DNA of 64,000 bases, from contig DXVF01000002.1 in NCBI GenBank assembly GCA_019417465.1, forward strand, positions 1 to 64,000. Reading direction: 5' to 3'. The position numbers and the translations under genes are program-made. The notes under the pieces are model-generated. The model was not told the DNA's origin, searched no databases, and worked only from the letters and a program-made list of their open reading frames with translations. This stretch comes from Clostridiales bacterium. GTDB lineage: Bacteria; Bacillota; Clostridia; TANB77; CAG-508. Below are positions 25,327 to 35,375 of the stretch, one piece after another; within the stretch, counting starts at the first letter, position 1; every line of letters starts with the position of its first letter.

Positions 25327-27210
25327 TTATTTAGCTAATATTTCACAAATTAGATTACTAATTTCTGTTGGATTATCTACTGTTAGTCCTTCTATTAATC
25401 TTGCCCCTGCATATAATATTTTAGTATATTTTTTTAGCTCCTCTTTATCACTTTTGTATAAACTTCTTAATTTATTTGCAATTTCATGTTTTTCGTTAAT
25501 TTCTAAAACAGTCTGGGCTTTAATTCCTTGGTTATTTGGCATTGCATTCATTACTTTTTCCATTTCTATAGATATTGTACCTTCACTTGATAAGCAAACT
25601 GGATGATTCTTTAATCTATGAGTAAACTTTATGTCTTGTACTGAATCTTTTAATGTTTCTTTCATTATTTTGAACATATCTTTATTTTCTTCGTTTATCT
25701 TTTTTAATTCTTCTTTTTCTTCTTCTGTATCTAAGTCTACATTATTTGCACAAACATTAACAAACTTCTTTCCTTCATATTCCATAACTACTTGCAAAAC
25801 AAATTCGTCTACATTATCTGTTAGATATAATATTTTATATCCCTTATCTTTTACTTTTTCTACTTGTGGTAGCATTTCTATTTTATCTATAGTTTCTCCA
25901 CATGCATAATAAATAGAGTCTTGTCCTTCTTTAGCTGATTTTACATATTCCTTTAAAGATACATATTTACCTTCATCTGATGAATGGAATAATAATAAGT
26001 CTTGTAATAATTCTTTATTCATCCCGTAGTTATTATATGTTCCAAATTTTAATTGAACACCAAATATATCAAAGAATTTTTCATATTCTTCACGACTATT
26101 TTCTAGCATAGATTGCAATTCAGCTTTTATTTTTGATTCTATGTTTTTAGCAATTGTTTTTAATTGTCTGTCTTGTTGCAATATTTCTCTTGAAATATTT
26201 AAAGATAAATCTTCACTATCTACTAATCCTTTTACAAATCCAAAGTAATCTGGTAATAAATCTTCACACTTTTCCATTATTAATACACCATTAGAATATA
26301 ACTGTAATCCTTTTTCATAATCATTTGTGTAATAATCAAATGGAAGATGTGAAGGAATGTATAAAATTGCATTATATGAATATGTACCTTCTACTTTTGT
26401 ATGAATTACCTTTAATGGGTTTTCATAATCATGAAATTTATCTATATAAAAAGAATTATATTCTTCTTCTTTAATATCTTTTTTTGATCTTTTCCATAAA
26501 GGAATCATGCTATTTACTGTTTCTATTTCTTTTACTGTTTCAAATTCGTCTTCTTTTCCTTCTTTTTTCTTTTGATGCTCCATTTCCATTTTTATTGGAT
26601 AACGTATATAGTCTGAATATCTTTTTATTAATTCTTGAACTGTGAAAGTTTCTAAAAATCTACTATATTTTTCTTCATCTGTATCTTCTTTCAATTCTAA
26701 AATAATAGTAGTTCCTCTTGTATCTTTATTACTAGGTTCAATTGTATAACCATCTATTCCTTCAGATTTCCATACATAACTTTCTTCTGAATCTACAGAT
26801 TTACTTATTACTTCCACTTTTTTGCTCACCATAAAACAAGAATAAAATCCTACACCAAATTGCCCTATAATATCTATATCCTCTTTTTTCTCGTTTTCTT
26901 CTTTAAATTTTAGTGAGCCACTTTTAGCAATTGTTCCTAGATTATCTTCTAATTCATTTTTTGTCATTCCTATACCGTTATCTTCTATTGTTAATGTTCT
27001 TTTTTCTTTATCTAATTCAATTTTTATTTGTAAATCTTCACTACTTACATCTAAATTTTTATCTGTTAATGAACGATAATGTAGCTTATCTATTGCATCA
27101 CTTGCATTAGAAATGAGCTCTCTTAAAAAAATCTCCTTGTTAGTATAAATTGAATTAATCATTAAATCCATTAATCTTTTTGATTCTGCTTTAAATTGTT
27201 TTTTACTCAT
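25327..27210 (-). CDS. htpG: Chaperone HtpG (Hsp90)
   Basis: 627 residues, full length. The N-terminal GHKL ATPase shows NASDAIDKL, DNGIGM and GQFGVGFYSCF. The middle domain and C-terminal dimerisation domain follow, without a eukaryotic MEEVD tail. It is an ATP-driven cytoplasmic chaperone. Start ATG 27210 behind AAGGAGG. No CIRCE-like inverted repeat is seen upstream, so HrcA control is not indicated. Confidence 0.97.
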   Translation of the reverse strand: MSKKQFKAESKRLMDLMINSIYTNKEIFLRELISNASDAIDKLHYRSLTDKNLDVSSEDLQIKIELDKEKRTLTIEDNGIGMTKNELEDNLGTIAKSGSLKFKEENEKKEDIDIIGQFGVGFYSCFMVSKKVEVISKSVDSEESYVWKSEGIDGYTIEPSNKDTRGTTIILELKEDTDEEKYSRFLETFTVQELIKRYSDYIRYPIKMEMEHQKKKEGKEDEFETVKEIETVNSMIPLWKRSKKDIKEEEYNSFYIDKFHDYENPLKVIHTKVEGTYSYNAILYIPSHLPFDYYTNDYEKGLQLYSNGVLIMEKCEDLLPDYFGFVKGLVDSEDLSLNISREILQQDRQLKTIAKNIESKIKAELQSMLENSREEYEKFFDIFGVQLKFGTYNNYGMNKELLQDLLLFHSSDEGKYVSLKEYVKSAKEGQDSIYYACGETIDKIEMLPQVEKVKDKGYKILYLTDNVDEFVLQVVMEYEGKKFVNVCANNVDLDTEEEKEELKKINEENKDMFKIMKETLKDSVQDIKFTHRLKNHPVCLSSEGTISIEMEKVMNAMPNNQGIKAQTVLEINEKHEIANKLRSLYKSDKEELKKYTKILYAGARLIEGLTVDNPTEISNLICEILAK

Positions 27211-27351
27211 AATTTTATTCCTCCTTATGTTTTTTTATTTTAGGTCAAAGTTTCTTTATTTATAGAAATCTAACTTTATAAAATTTTAAATTTTATAAAG
27301 AATAAAATATTTTCACACAAGAATGATTGGCCATTTCTTGGTAGTATATAT

Positions 27352-27392
27352 AAAAAAATTAGCAAAGTCAATACATGACTGCTAATTTTTTT
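27352..27392 (-). terminator. Terminator after galE
   Basis: AAAAATTAGCA and TGCTAATTTTT form an 11-bp stem followed by T residues on both strands. It lies between galE and htpG, both on the minus strand. Confidence 0.75.
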
Positions 27393-27471
27393 CATTCTTT
27401 TGTTACTAGATAACGGTTTTATCTCAATAAGATATGATATTATTATCTTTTAACTAATAACTTAAATATAG

Positions 27472-28473
27472 TTACATATTGTTTTTAGTAAATCTCCAAG
27501 AATCTTTGCACATCTCATTTATTTCTCTCGTAGCTACCCAACCAAGTTCTTGTTTTGCTTTACTTGGATCTGCATAACATGTTGCAATATCCCCTGGTCT
27601 TCTTGATGTAATTTCATATTTTATTTTAACACCTGTTGCTTCTTCAAAAGCTTTTACTATTTGCAAAACAGAATATCCATTTCCTGTTCCTAAATTATAA
27701 GCTTCCACACCTGTCATATTTCTTGCTTTATCTAAAGCTTTTAAGTGTCCTAAACTTAAATCTACAACATGTATATAATCTCTTACACCTGTTCCATCTA
27801 TTGTATCATAATCATTACCAAATACATTTAAGTGATCTAGCTTTCCACATGCAACTTGATTAATATATGGCATTAGATTATTTGGTATTCCATTTGGATT
27901 TTCTCCAATTTTGCCACTCTTATGTGCTCCTATTGGATTAAAATATCTAAGTAGTATAACACTCCATTCATTGTCAGAAATGTATACATCATTTAATATT
28001 TGTTCTATCATAAGTTTAGTACTTCCATATGGATTTGTTGTAGATAGTGGAAAATCTTCTTTAATTGGTACTGTTTTTGGTTTTCCATACACAGTTGCAG
28101 ATGAGCTAAATACTATTTTTTTGCAATTATATTTTTTCATTACTTCTAATAAAACTAAAGTTCCTGTAATGTTATTATGATAGTATTCTATTGGCTTTGC
28201 AACAGATTCACCAACAGCTTTTAATCCTGCAAAATGTATGCAAGAATCTATATCAGAATTTTCTGCAAAAACTTTATCTAAATTTTCTTTATCTAATAAA
28301 TCTACCTCATAAAATTTAAAATCTTTATTTGTAATTTCTCTAATTTTATCTAACATTTCTGGTTTACTGTTAGAAAAATTATCTACTATTATTATTTTTT
28401 CTCCTTTATTTAATAATTCTACACAAGTATGACTTCCTATATAACCTACTCCTCCTGTTACCAAAACTGACAT
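27472..28473 (-). CDS. galE: UDP-glucose 4-epimerase
   Basis: 333 residues of the extended SDR family. NAD-binding GGVGYIGSHT is at residues 6-15. The active site has SSSATVYG and YGSTK (Tyr/Lys pair). RYFNPIGAH, RDYIHVVDL and NLGTGNGYSV are the GalE signature blocks. It interconverts UDP-glucose and UDP-galactose, feeding the surface polysaccharide locus. Start ATG 28473 behind AGGAGG. Confidence 0.96.
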   Translation of the reverse strand: MSVLVTGGVGYIGSHTCVELLNKGEKIIIVDNFSNSKPEMLDKIREITNKDFKFYEVDLLDKENLDKVFAENSDIDSCIHFAGLKAVGESVAKPIEYYHNNITGTLVLLEVMKKYNCKKIVFSSSATVYGKPKTVPIKEDFPLSTTNPYGSTKLMIEQILNDVYISDNEWSVILLRYFNPIGAHKSGKIGENPNGIPNNLMPYINQVACGKLDHLNVFGNDYDTIDGTGVRDYIHVVDLSLGHLKALDKARNMTGVEAYNLGTGNGYSVLQIVKAFEEATGVKIKYEITSRRPGDIATCYADPSKAKQELGWVATREINEMCKDSWRFTKNNM

Positions 28474-28535
28474 ATTTTTGCCTCCTTCTTATTAATTTTT
28501 TTAATTATATACAACAAAAAACTTTCTGTCAAAGA

Positions 28536-28598
28536 TTACTAGCAGAGATGTAATTGCCAAAAAGACGGGTATTTTGGCAATTATGCTTCCGCTAGTAA
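28536..28598. repeat. Nested palindrome
   Basis: The outer stem TTACTAGC/GCTAGTAA (28536-28543 with 28591-28598) encloses unpaired 7-nt arms and an inner 12-bp stem TAATTGCCAAAA/TTTTGGCAATTA (28551-28562 with 28572-28583). It lies right after the lytic transglycosylase stop and may act as a terminator or be an interspersed repeat. Confidence 0.7.
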
Positions 28599-28599
28599 A

Positions 28600-29170
28600 T
28601 CAAACATCATATAATTCTTGATAAATTTTATAATCTCTAATAATTTTTCTTACATAATTATTAGTTTCTTTATATGGTATATTTTCTATATCTGATCCAT
28701 CTTTTTTTATTATTCCTTTTTGTATCCATTCATCTACATTTCCAATACCTGCATTATATGCAGCAAGTGCTACTGGATAATTATTATATTTTTCTAACAA
28801 TCCGCGAAAAATATTTAGTTCCTATTTTTATATTTTCCTTTGGATTAAATAACATATCTTTTGAAAATTCTTCTTCTATTTGATTTACCATTACTTCTTG
28901 AGCTGTTTTTTCTAATATTTGCATTAGTCCCATTGCATTACTATGTGAAATAACATCAGAATCAAAATTACTTTCTGCTTTTATGATAGCAAAAATTAAC
29001 AATGGATCTACATTATTTTCTTTGGAATATGTGTATACATACTCTGAATACTCTTTAGGATACATTTTTTTCATTATTATATCTTGTATATTTACTACTT
29101 TTATTAAAATAACTGCTATTACAATTAATAGAATTAAACCTACAAAAAATTTTCTTAATTGTTTTGGCAA
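28600..29170 (-). CDS. Soluble lytic transglycosylase-like protein (+1 shift at CGG)
   Basis: About 189 residues when read with a +1 shift at CGG 28804-28802. An N-terminal membrane anchor (FFVGLILLIVIAVILIKVV) is followed by the lysozyme-like SLT domain. The catalytic Glu is in IIKAESNFDSD, then SNAMGLMQI, GTKYFSGLLEKYNNYP and ALAAYNAGIGNV, all SLT motifs. It cleaves peptidoglycan glycan strands outside the membrane. Start TTG 29170 behind GGAG. Stop is TGA. Read without the shift it ends seven codons after the CGG and lacks the essential AYNAG segment. A core envelope gene is unlikely to be kept so cleanly on both sides if dead. Confidence 0.85.
28802..28804 (-). other. CGG +1 frameshift site 5 (lytic transglycosylase)
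   Basis: The codons TTT TCG CGG ATT become TTT TCG GGA TTG after skipping the C, giving G-T-K-Y-F-S-G-L-L. CGG is codon 123. Confidence 0.87.
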
Positions 29171-29197
29171 TATTATCTCTCCTTATTTTCATTTGTT

Positions 29198-31930
29198 TTA
29201 TTTACACTCATACCAATTATCAGCCTCAGATGTTTCTACTTTTAATGGTATTAATAAAGTTATAGCATTTTCCATACAATTTTTCAATATAGTTTTAACT
29301 TTTTCTTTATCACTTTCTTTACATTCTATCATTAATTCATCATGCACTTGCAATATTATTTTTGCATCTAAATTTTCTTCTTTTAATTTGTTATATACAT
29401 TTATCATTGCTATTTTCATTATATCTGCTGCTGTACCTTGAATTGGTGTATTCATAGCAGCTCTTGCGCCAAACTGACGAACCATGTAATTGTTTGACTC
29501 TAGTTCTTTAATGTATCTACGTCTATGAAAAATAGTTTCTACATATCCTTGCTCTTTTGCAAGCTCTACAATATCATCCATAAATTTTTTTATTCCACTA
29601 TATTTTTCTAAGTATTGTTCTATATACTCTTTTGCTTTCTTTTTAGAAACTCCTAGTTGTTCTGACAATCCAAAATCACTTATTCCATATACTATACCAA
29701 AATTAACAGCTTTTGCAGAACTTCTTTGTTCTTTTGTTACTTCTTCTTTTGGAATTCCAAACACTTTAGATGCTGCTTGAACATGTATATCTTCATCATT
29801 TTTAAAAGCTTCTAACATATGTTCATCTTTTGATATATGTGCTAAAACTCTTAATTCTATTTGAGAATAATCTGCATCTATAAATACATATCCTTCTTCT
29901 GGCTTAAATACTTTTCTTAACCTTTTTCCAAATTCGATTCTAGTCGGAATATTTTGTAAATTTGGTTCTGTACTACTAATTCTACCAGTCGCTGTAACAG
30001 TTTGATGAAAATATGAGTGTATTCTCTTAGTTTTTTCATTAATATATGGTAGCAATCCTTCTACATAAGTAGAGTTAAGCTTCATTAAACTTCTATATTC
30101 TAATATTCTTTCTATAACTGGATGCTTGTTTTTTAATTTTTCTAATATGTCTACATCTGTTGAATAACCTTTTTTAGTCTTTTTATATACAGGTAGTCCT
30201 AATTTTTCAAAAAGTATAACCCCTAATTGCTTAGTAGAATTTATATTAAATTCTTCTCCACATAATTCATAAACATCGTTTGTTAATTCTTTTAATCCCT
30301 CTTTTAAATTATCTCCAAATTTAACCAATTCCTCTTTATCTACATACATTCCATTAAATTGCATTTCAGCAAGTACTTTTACAAGTGGCATTTCTATGTT
30401 AGAGAATAAATCTAAACTATTAATTTCTTCTAATTTTTTAGTCATAACTTTTTGTAGGTTTGTTATTCCATATGCATACATAGAATATCTCTTTTTATAT
30501 AAATCTTTTTGATTGTTATCTAAACTATCAAACAAATTAATTTGATTATTATCCTCTTTAGATTTTTTATCATTTTCTATAAATTCATTTACATCTATTT
30601 CTAGATATTCTCCTATTATTTCCTCTAAATTATATTTAGTAGTTGGATTTAATACATATGCCGCAATTTCAGCATCATATATTAAATTAGCCATATCTAT
30701 TCCTAATTCTTTTAACATCACATAATCTTCATTTAATTTATATCCATATATTTCTATATTTTCATCTTCAAAGATTTTTTTAAACTTAGAAACAAATTCA
30801 TTTATATTATTTACTTCTATATAATATGATGTTTTATTTCTTGGTATATATACAGTAATTGATATTATTTCCTTTTTTATAATTTTTTTTAAATCAGATA
30901 TATTTTCTTTTCCTAAGAAATAAATTAATCTCTTCTCTTCTTTTATATTTCTTATTACTTTATCCATTTCTTTTGTATCATCAATTTGTAATTCTTTTAT
31001 TTCAAATAAATCTTCGATATTTTTTTCTTGATAGCTTTTATTATCTTCTAAATTAAATCTTTCTATATAACGTTTAAAATTTAATTCTTTAAAAATTTCA
31101 TATACTTTTTCATTATTCCAATCTTGTTTCTTTAAAGATTGAATACTTTTTTCGATTGGAACATCTACATTAATTGTTCCAAGTGTTTTTGAAAGTATAG
31201 CTAAGTCTTTATTTTCTATTAATTTTTCTCTTAGTTTTCCTTTTATATTGTCTTCTCCCGCTTCAATCTTTTTATATAAATTTTCTATAGACTTATATTC
31301 CTTAACTAGATTTAAAGCGGTTTTTTCACCTACTCCTGGAACTCCAGGAATATTATCTGATGTATCTCCCATAAGACCTTTTACTTCTATTAATTCTTTT
31401 GGTTCTATACCATAAATCTCTAAAACTTTATTTTTGTCAAAATTGTCTACTTCTGTTTTTCCCATTTTAGTTCTAGGAATTCTAATGGTTATTTTATCTG
31501 TTGCAAGTTGAAAAGTATCTCTATCACCAGAAAGAATAGTAACATCTAAGCCTTCTTTTTCTCCAATTCTGGCTAATGTCCCAAGAATATCGTCGGCTTC
31601 GTATCCTTCTTTTTCGATTATTGTTATATTCATTGCTTGCAAGATTTCTTTTATTATTGGCATTTGCTCTGCAAGTTCATTTGGCATACCTTTTCTTGTT
31701 GCTTTATAGCCTTCATATAATTTATGTCTAGCTGTTGGAGCTTTTAGGTCAAAAGCTACTGCCATATATTCTGGTTTTAAATCCTCTAGTACTTTAAACA
31801 TTATTGCTAAAAATCCATATACTGCATTCGTATATTTCCCATCTTTAGTCATTAGCATTTTACTTCCCATTATTCCATAAAATGCTCTATTTAAAATACT
31901 GTTACCGTCTATTACTATTAGTCTACTCAA
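29198..31930 (-). CDS. polA: DNA polymerase I
   Basis: 910 residues. The N-terminal 5'-nuclease domain (FDLKAPTARHKLYEGYKATR, GYEADDILGTLAR, GDTSDNIPGVPGVG) covers about 1-290. A 3'-5' exonuclease-like domain (about 300-500) has DAEIAAYVLNP but looks degenerate, as in other Gram-positive Pol I. The polymerase domain has DADYSQIELR, KAVNFGIVYG and QVHDELMIE. It fills gaps and removes RNA primers. Start TTG 31930 behind TAGGAGG. The transglycosylase gene follows 27 bp downstream. Confidence 0.97.
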   Translation of the reverse strand: MSRLIVIDGNSILNRAFYGIMGSKMLMTKDGKYTNAVYGFLAIMFKVLEDLKPEYMAVAFDLKAPTARHKLYEGYKATRKGMPNELAEQMPIIKEILQAMNITIIEKEGYEADDILGTLARIGEKEGLDVTILSGDRDTFQLATDKITIRIPRTKMGKTEVDNFDKNKVLEIYGIEPKELIEVKGLMGDTSDNIPGVPGVGEKTALNLVKEYKSIENLYKKIEAGEDNIKGKLREKLIENKDLAILSKTLGTINVDVPIEKSIQSLKKQDWNNEKVYEIFKELNFKRYIERFNLEDNKSYQEKNIEDLFEIKELQIDDTKEMDKVIRNIKEEKRLIYFLGKENISDLKKIIKKEIISITVYIPRNKTSYYIEVNNINEFVSKFKKIFEDENIEIYGYKLNEDYVMLKELGIDMANLIYDAEIAAYVLNPTTKYNLEEIIGEYLEIDVNEFIENDKKSKEDNNQINLFDSLDNNQKDLYKKRYSMYAYGITNLQKVMTKKLEEINSLDLFSNIEMPLVKVLAEMQFNGMYVDKEELVKFGDNLKEGLKELTNDVYELCGEEFNINSTKQLGVILFEKLGLPVYKKTKKGYSTDVDILEKLKNKHPVIERILEYRSLMKLNSTYVEGLLPYINEKTKRIHSYFHQTVTATGRISSTEPNLQNIPTRIEFGKRLRKVFKPEEGYVFIDADYSQIELRVLAHISKDEHMLEAFKNDEDIHVQAASKVFGIPKEEVTKEQRSSAKAVNFGIVYGISDFGLSEQLGVSKKKAKEYIEQYLEKYSGIKKFMDDIVELAKEQGYVETIFHRRRYIKELESNNYMVRQFGARAAMNTPIQGTAADIMKIAMINVYNKLKEENLDAKIILQVHDELMIECKESDKEKVKTILKNCMENAITLLIPLKVETSEADNWYECK

Positions 31931-32067
31931 AGTTTTTTCCTCCTAAATTTATTTTATCTTTATATATTTTCTCGGACTATTTATATTAATAAATTATAGT
32001 TCATTTTTTTATAACACTTTGGGGTAATTGCCATTTTTTAATAAGATAGTGCTTTAAAATAGCCCAG

Positions 32068-32100
32068 ATAAATGAATATATATATTCATTTATCTTACTC
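32068..32100. repeat. Perfect AT-rich palindrome
   Basis: AGATAAATGAATA and TATTCATTTATCT flank TATA, a 13-bp stem. It lies in the 423-bp gap between polA and the GT-C genes and could be a terminator-like structure. Confidence 0.6.
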
Positions 32101-32148
32101 TGCAAAATTAAATCTGTACTTTGCAAAATAGAAATTAAGCTCAAAGTA

Positions 32149-32307
32149 GGTCTAAGAAGTCTGATATATATAGTAAAAAACGAGTTCGACCTTGAGCCTT
32201 CTTTTCTGACTCTGTTTATAGTGTGTCTCCTATAATATGAATCTGCGCTAAACTAAAGCACCTTCGAGAACGGAATTTTTTACTATATATATCAGACTTC
32301 TTAGACC
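32149..32307. repeat. 32-bp perfect inverted repeat enclosing 95 bp
   Basis: 32149-32180 and 32276-32307 are exact reverse complements, starting GGTCTAAGAAG. The 95-bp middle has no ORF but holds weaker internal pairings. It could be a MITE-like element with terminal repeats, or a long-hairpin RNA. A perfect stem this long is atypical of 6S RNA. The gap 31931-32353 has no other gene. Confidence 0.65.
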
Positions 32308-32353
32308 GGACTCCTGGCACACACTAAAACAATACAAGCTATAAGCAAGTCCA

Positions 32354-33907
32354 CTATTCTAAAACAACATACTTTCCAAAATCTTTAACTTCAAACTCAT
32401 CTAAATTAACATTCCATATATCATCTTTATTTATCACATAAACTCCATCCTCGACCATTTCAGATGGAATATAAAAATTATATTTTCCAAAACTTTTTAC
32501 AACTTCAAAATTACTACCTTTAGTCAAATATTGAACTGTTTTATGAAATTCTACTGGACTAACTTTAGTGTAAAAAAGTACATATATATAAGGTTCTTTT
32601 ATTTTATTTGTTATATATACTTTTTTATCTTTACTATCTACATACTCTATTACTTCCTGTAATCCTCCCTCAAACACAAACATTTCGTCAAAATCTTTAT
32701 TACAATAATATATAGCAAAACTAATAAAACTGTATAAATATATTAACACTAAAACTACTAGCAAAATTTTTACGGATTTTTCTATAACTTTGCTTATTCC
32801 TATTACTACATAATATATCATTGGAAACATTACTACATTTATTCTATTAATATTAGGCTCACAAACAAACATCAACAATAAAGAGGAAACAAACCAAATA
32901 TTTATTATATTTTTGCTTATATTATTTTCATTTTTCCTAAAATTAACAAATATCCCAAGTATCATAAATGGAATAGAAAATACATAGCATATTCCATACC
33001 ATTTTAAGGCATTCCAATCTAATTTATCATTTTGAAATAATAATATTTTAATTGATTCTATAAAATTATTTAAACTATTTTTCAAAAAATCCCCAGAAAA
33101 TACTGATGACACTTCTTGGTAGCGATTAGCTGTAAGCCTTGGAATTGTCATAAAACTTAGATTTATTTGTGACAAATTAAATGTATTTATAATTGTAAAT
33201 ATTATTAATGGTAATGCAATTATACTAGTAATTAGTATAACTTTTATTGCATCATTTATTTTTATGTTTTTCTTATATAATAAATAAATTGATGATATAC
33301 CTAAAAATACTGGAACGAAAAAATATGATGTCCCATATGCATATGTAGAAATACCAAGTACTCCAGCAAATAAATACAATAGTTTATTATTCTTAGTTTT
33401 TATATATTTAATTAATATAAAAGAACTAAGTAAAATTAATTCTGGAAGTATATTAGATTCCAGTCCCCATCTACTTTTCATTATATGCCATGGACATATT
33501 GCTAAAAATGCTAATCCTATAATCGCTACTTTTTTATTTTCTACATTCTTTATTAATTTATAAAATAAAAATAATGCAAGACTTCCTATTAAAGCCATGG
33601 GAAGTCTAATAGAAACTACATTTAGTCCAAATATCAAAATAAATGGCATCATCAAATATGAATATAACACATTTTGACCGCTTCCCCAAGCAACAAAATG
33701 TACAGGTAAGAAATTACCGTTTCTATCAATACCATAATTTAGTACCGAATACGCTTCATATCCAGCTGATACTTCATCTACATTTAATGCATTTGGAATT
33801 TTATCTATTAAAGCTATTCTTATAAAAGCTCCAAATAAAATTAATAATATTATTAGAATTAAAGATTTGTTTTCTTTTAATTTATTCATAAATTTCAAAA
33901 TTTCCAA
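32354..33907 (-). CDS. GT-C family membrane glycosyltransferase (PMT/ArnT-like)
   Basis: 517 residues with about twelve transmembrane helices. The first external loop has NALNVDEVSAGYEAYS, carrying the Asp/Glu expected of GT-C enzymes that use polyprenyl-phosphate sugars. The C-terminus is a soluble extracellular domain. It probably transfers a sugar outside the membrane to an envelope polymer or protein. Its start overlaps the end of the next upstream gene by 26 bp; three such enzymes form one operon (32354-36697). Confidence 0.8.
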   Translation of the reverse strand: MEILKFMNKLKENKSLILIILLILFGAFIRIALIDKIPNALNVDEVSAGYEAYSVLNYGIDRNGNFLPVHFVAWGSGQNVLYSYLMMPFILIFGLNVVSIRLPMALIGSLALFLFYKLIKNVENKKVAIIGLAFLAICPWHIMKSRWGLESNILPELILLSSFILIKYIKTKNNKLLYLFAGVLGISTYAYGTSYFFVPVFLGISSIYLLYKKNIKINDAIKVILITSIIALPLIIFTIINTFNLSQINLSFMTIPRLTANRYQEVSSVFSGDFLKNSLNNFIESIKILLFQNDKLDWNALKWYGICYVFSIPFMILGIFVNFRKNENNISKNIINIWFVSSLLLMFVCEPNINRINVVMFPMIYYVVIGISKVIEKSVKILLVVLVLIYLYSFISFAIYYCNKDFDEMFVFEGGLQEVIEYVDSKDKKVYITNKIKEPYIYVLFYTKVSPVEFHKTVQYLTKGSNFEVVKSFGKYNFYIPSEMVEDGVYVINKDDIWNVNLDEFEVKDFGKYVVLE

Positions 33908-35375
33908 TCTCTCCTGTTTTCTCTTTATTATTTATTATATAATTTCTTACATTTTCAGGATTTTGCCAATTCCTTTTGTATTTACTATTCATTATTAAAA
34001 ATTTTGCATTTTCTTCTTCTTTTATTTTTTCTATTTGTCCCTCTTCTCCATCTTTACCAAGATTTCCTTTTAAAAACATATCATAATCTTTATTATACCT
34101 ATCTATTGGAATCATATAAACTGCTGCTGTTGCATCTAAAATATATACTTTTTCTTCTGATAAATTTATATAATTTCCAACATTTTTTATTGATTCTATA
34201 TAATTTTCACTCATTAATGTATATCTGAAATGTTTTAATTCATAGTTTTTGTTTGATTTTACATATATATTTATTGAATATAATATCGAAACTATACTAA
34301 TTAATAATGTTGCTATTTTTAAAAAGATTCCTAGAAATTCTTTTATATTTTCATTACTTAATATTTTATTTATACATATATCTGTAAAATATGATAAGCT
34401 AATAAATCCAGAAAAAATTCCGATTAAAAAGTGAATATTGTCTGCAATTGGATATATTACTATCATACTTGCTATTGTATGTACTGATAAAATAAGTAAT
34501 ATTTTTTTCTTCTTTTTTACATATAAGCCTAAAGCTAAAATTATTATTATTGGAATTAGAACACTTAAAATTTTTATACATAATTCTGAATTCTTTATTA
34601 AATTTGTGTATGGTATATAATTCGAAAAAGTTTTTATTCCTAATATACAATAACTTATGAAATCTCGAATTGCTCCATTAATTATTAAATATAATAAAAT
34701 AATAACTATTGGAATTAATGCTCCTATAGTTCTTGCAAATACTATTTTTATAAATTCTTTTAAATCTTTTTTATTTCTTATTTCTAAACATTTATAAAAA
34801 ACTGATACTAATATAATACACATACCTGTACTTTGTTTAAAGGTAAAACATAACCCTGCAAGTATTCCTATTATAAAATCTATTTTTGAATTAAATACTA
34901 ATATTTTTTCATTTCTTAAATAAATTTTTATCTCTATATAAATTATTGTTAATAATATTGCAAGTATCATATAGTTATAATCTATAGCTATATATGGTGT
35001 AATAATATAACATATAAATATTAACATTAAATATTTTATATAATCTTTTACTTTTAGTTTATCTAATATTAAAAATACAGTAATTTCTATATAAGTAATT
35101 AAACAAACTGCTAAAAATCGCATTACAATTACTTCTTGCCCAAATAATTTTAAAAATACAGAGGCTAACATTGGAAGTAATGGCATTTGAATCATATTAA
35201 AGTCTCTATATGGCACTAATCCATTTGCCATATTATTTGCAAAATTAAAGTTCCATAATTCATCTAGATCTGTTAATTCTTTAATTAACAAAACTGATGA
35301 ATTATATAACAATAATGATATTATTAGAAAAATTATTTTTATAAATTTTTCTTTATTATTTTTGTAAATTTTCAT
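33882..35375 (-). CDS. GT-C family membrane glycosyltransferase
   Basis: 497 residues, about twelve transmembrane helices. The first loop has LTDLDELWNFNFANNMANGL and VPYRDFNMIQMP, matching the acidic-motif loop of GT-C/DUF families. The substrate is unknown, presumably polyprenyl-linked sugar. It overlaps the gene on each side (20 and 26 bp), indicating translational coupling. Confidence 0.75.
   Translation of the reverse strand: MKIYKNNKEKFIKIIFLIISLLLYNSSVLLIKELTDLDELWNFNFANNMANGLVPYRDFNMIQMPLLPMLASVFLKLFGQEVIVMRFLAVCLITYIEITVFLILDKLKVKDYIKYLMLIFICYIITPYIAIDYNYMILAILLTIIYIEIKIYLRNEKILVFNSKIDFIIGILAGLCFTFKQSTGMCIILVSVFYKCLEIRNKKDLKEFIKIVFARTIGALIPIVIILLYLIINGAIRDFISYCILGIKTFSNYIPYTNLIKNSELCIKILSVLIPIIIILALGLYVKKKKKILLILSVHTIASMIVIYPIADNIHFLIGIFSGFISLSYFTDICINKILSNENIKEFLGIFLKIATLLISIVSILYSINIYVKSNKNYELKHFRYTLMSENYIESIKNVGNYINLSEEKVYILDATAAVYMIPIDRYNKDYDMFLKGNLGKDGEEGQIEKIKEEENAKFLIMNSKYKRNWQNPENVRNYIINNKEKTGEIGNFEIYE

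Noticed and set aside
27211..27310. CIRCE element upstream of htpG
   Set aside because: No TTAGCACTC-N9-GAGTGCTAA-like repeat is present.
32149..32307. 6S RNA
   Set aside because: 6S RNA has an imperfect stem with a defined central bubble. Here the stem is a perfect 32 bp and the middle lacks the expected layout.
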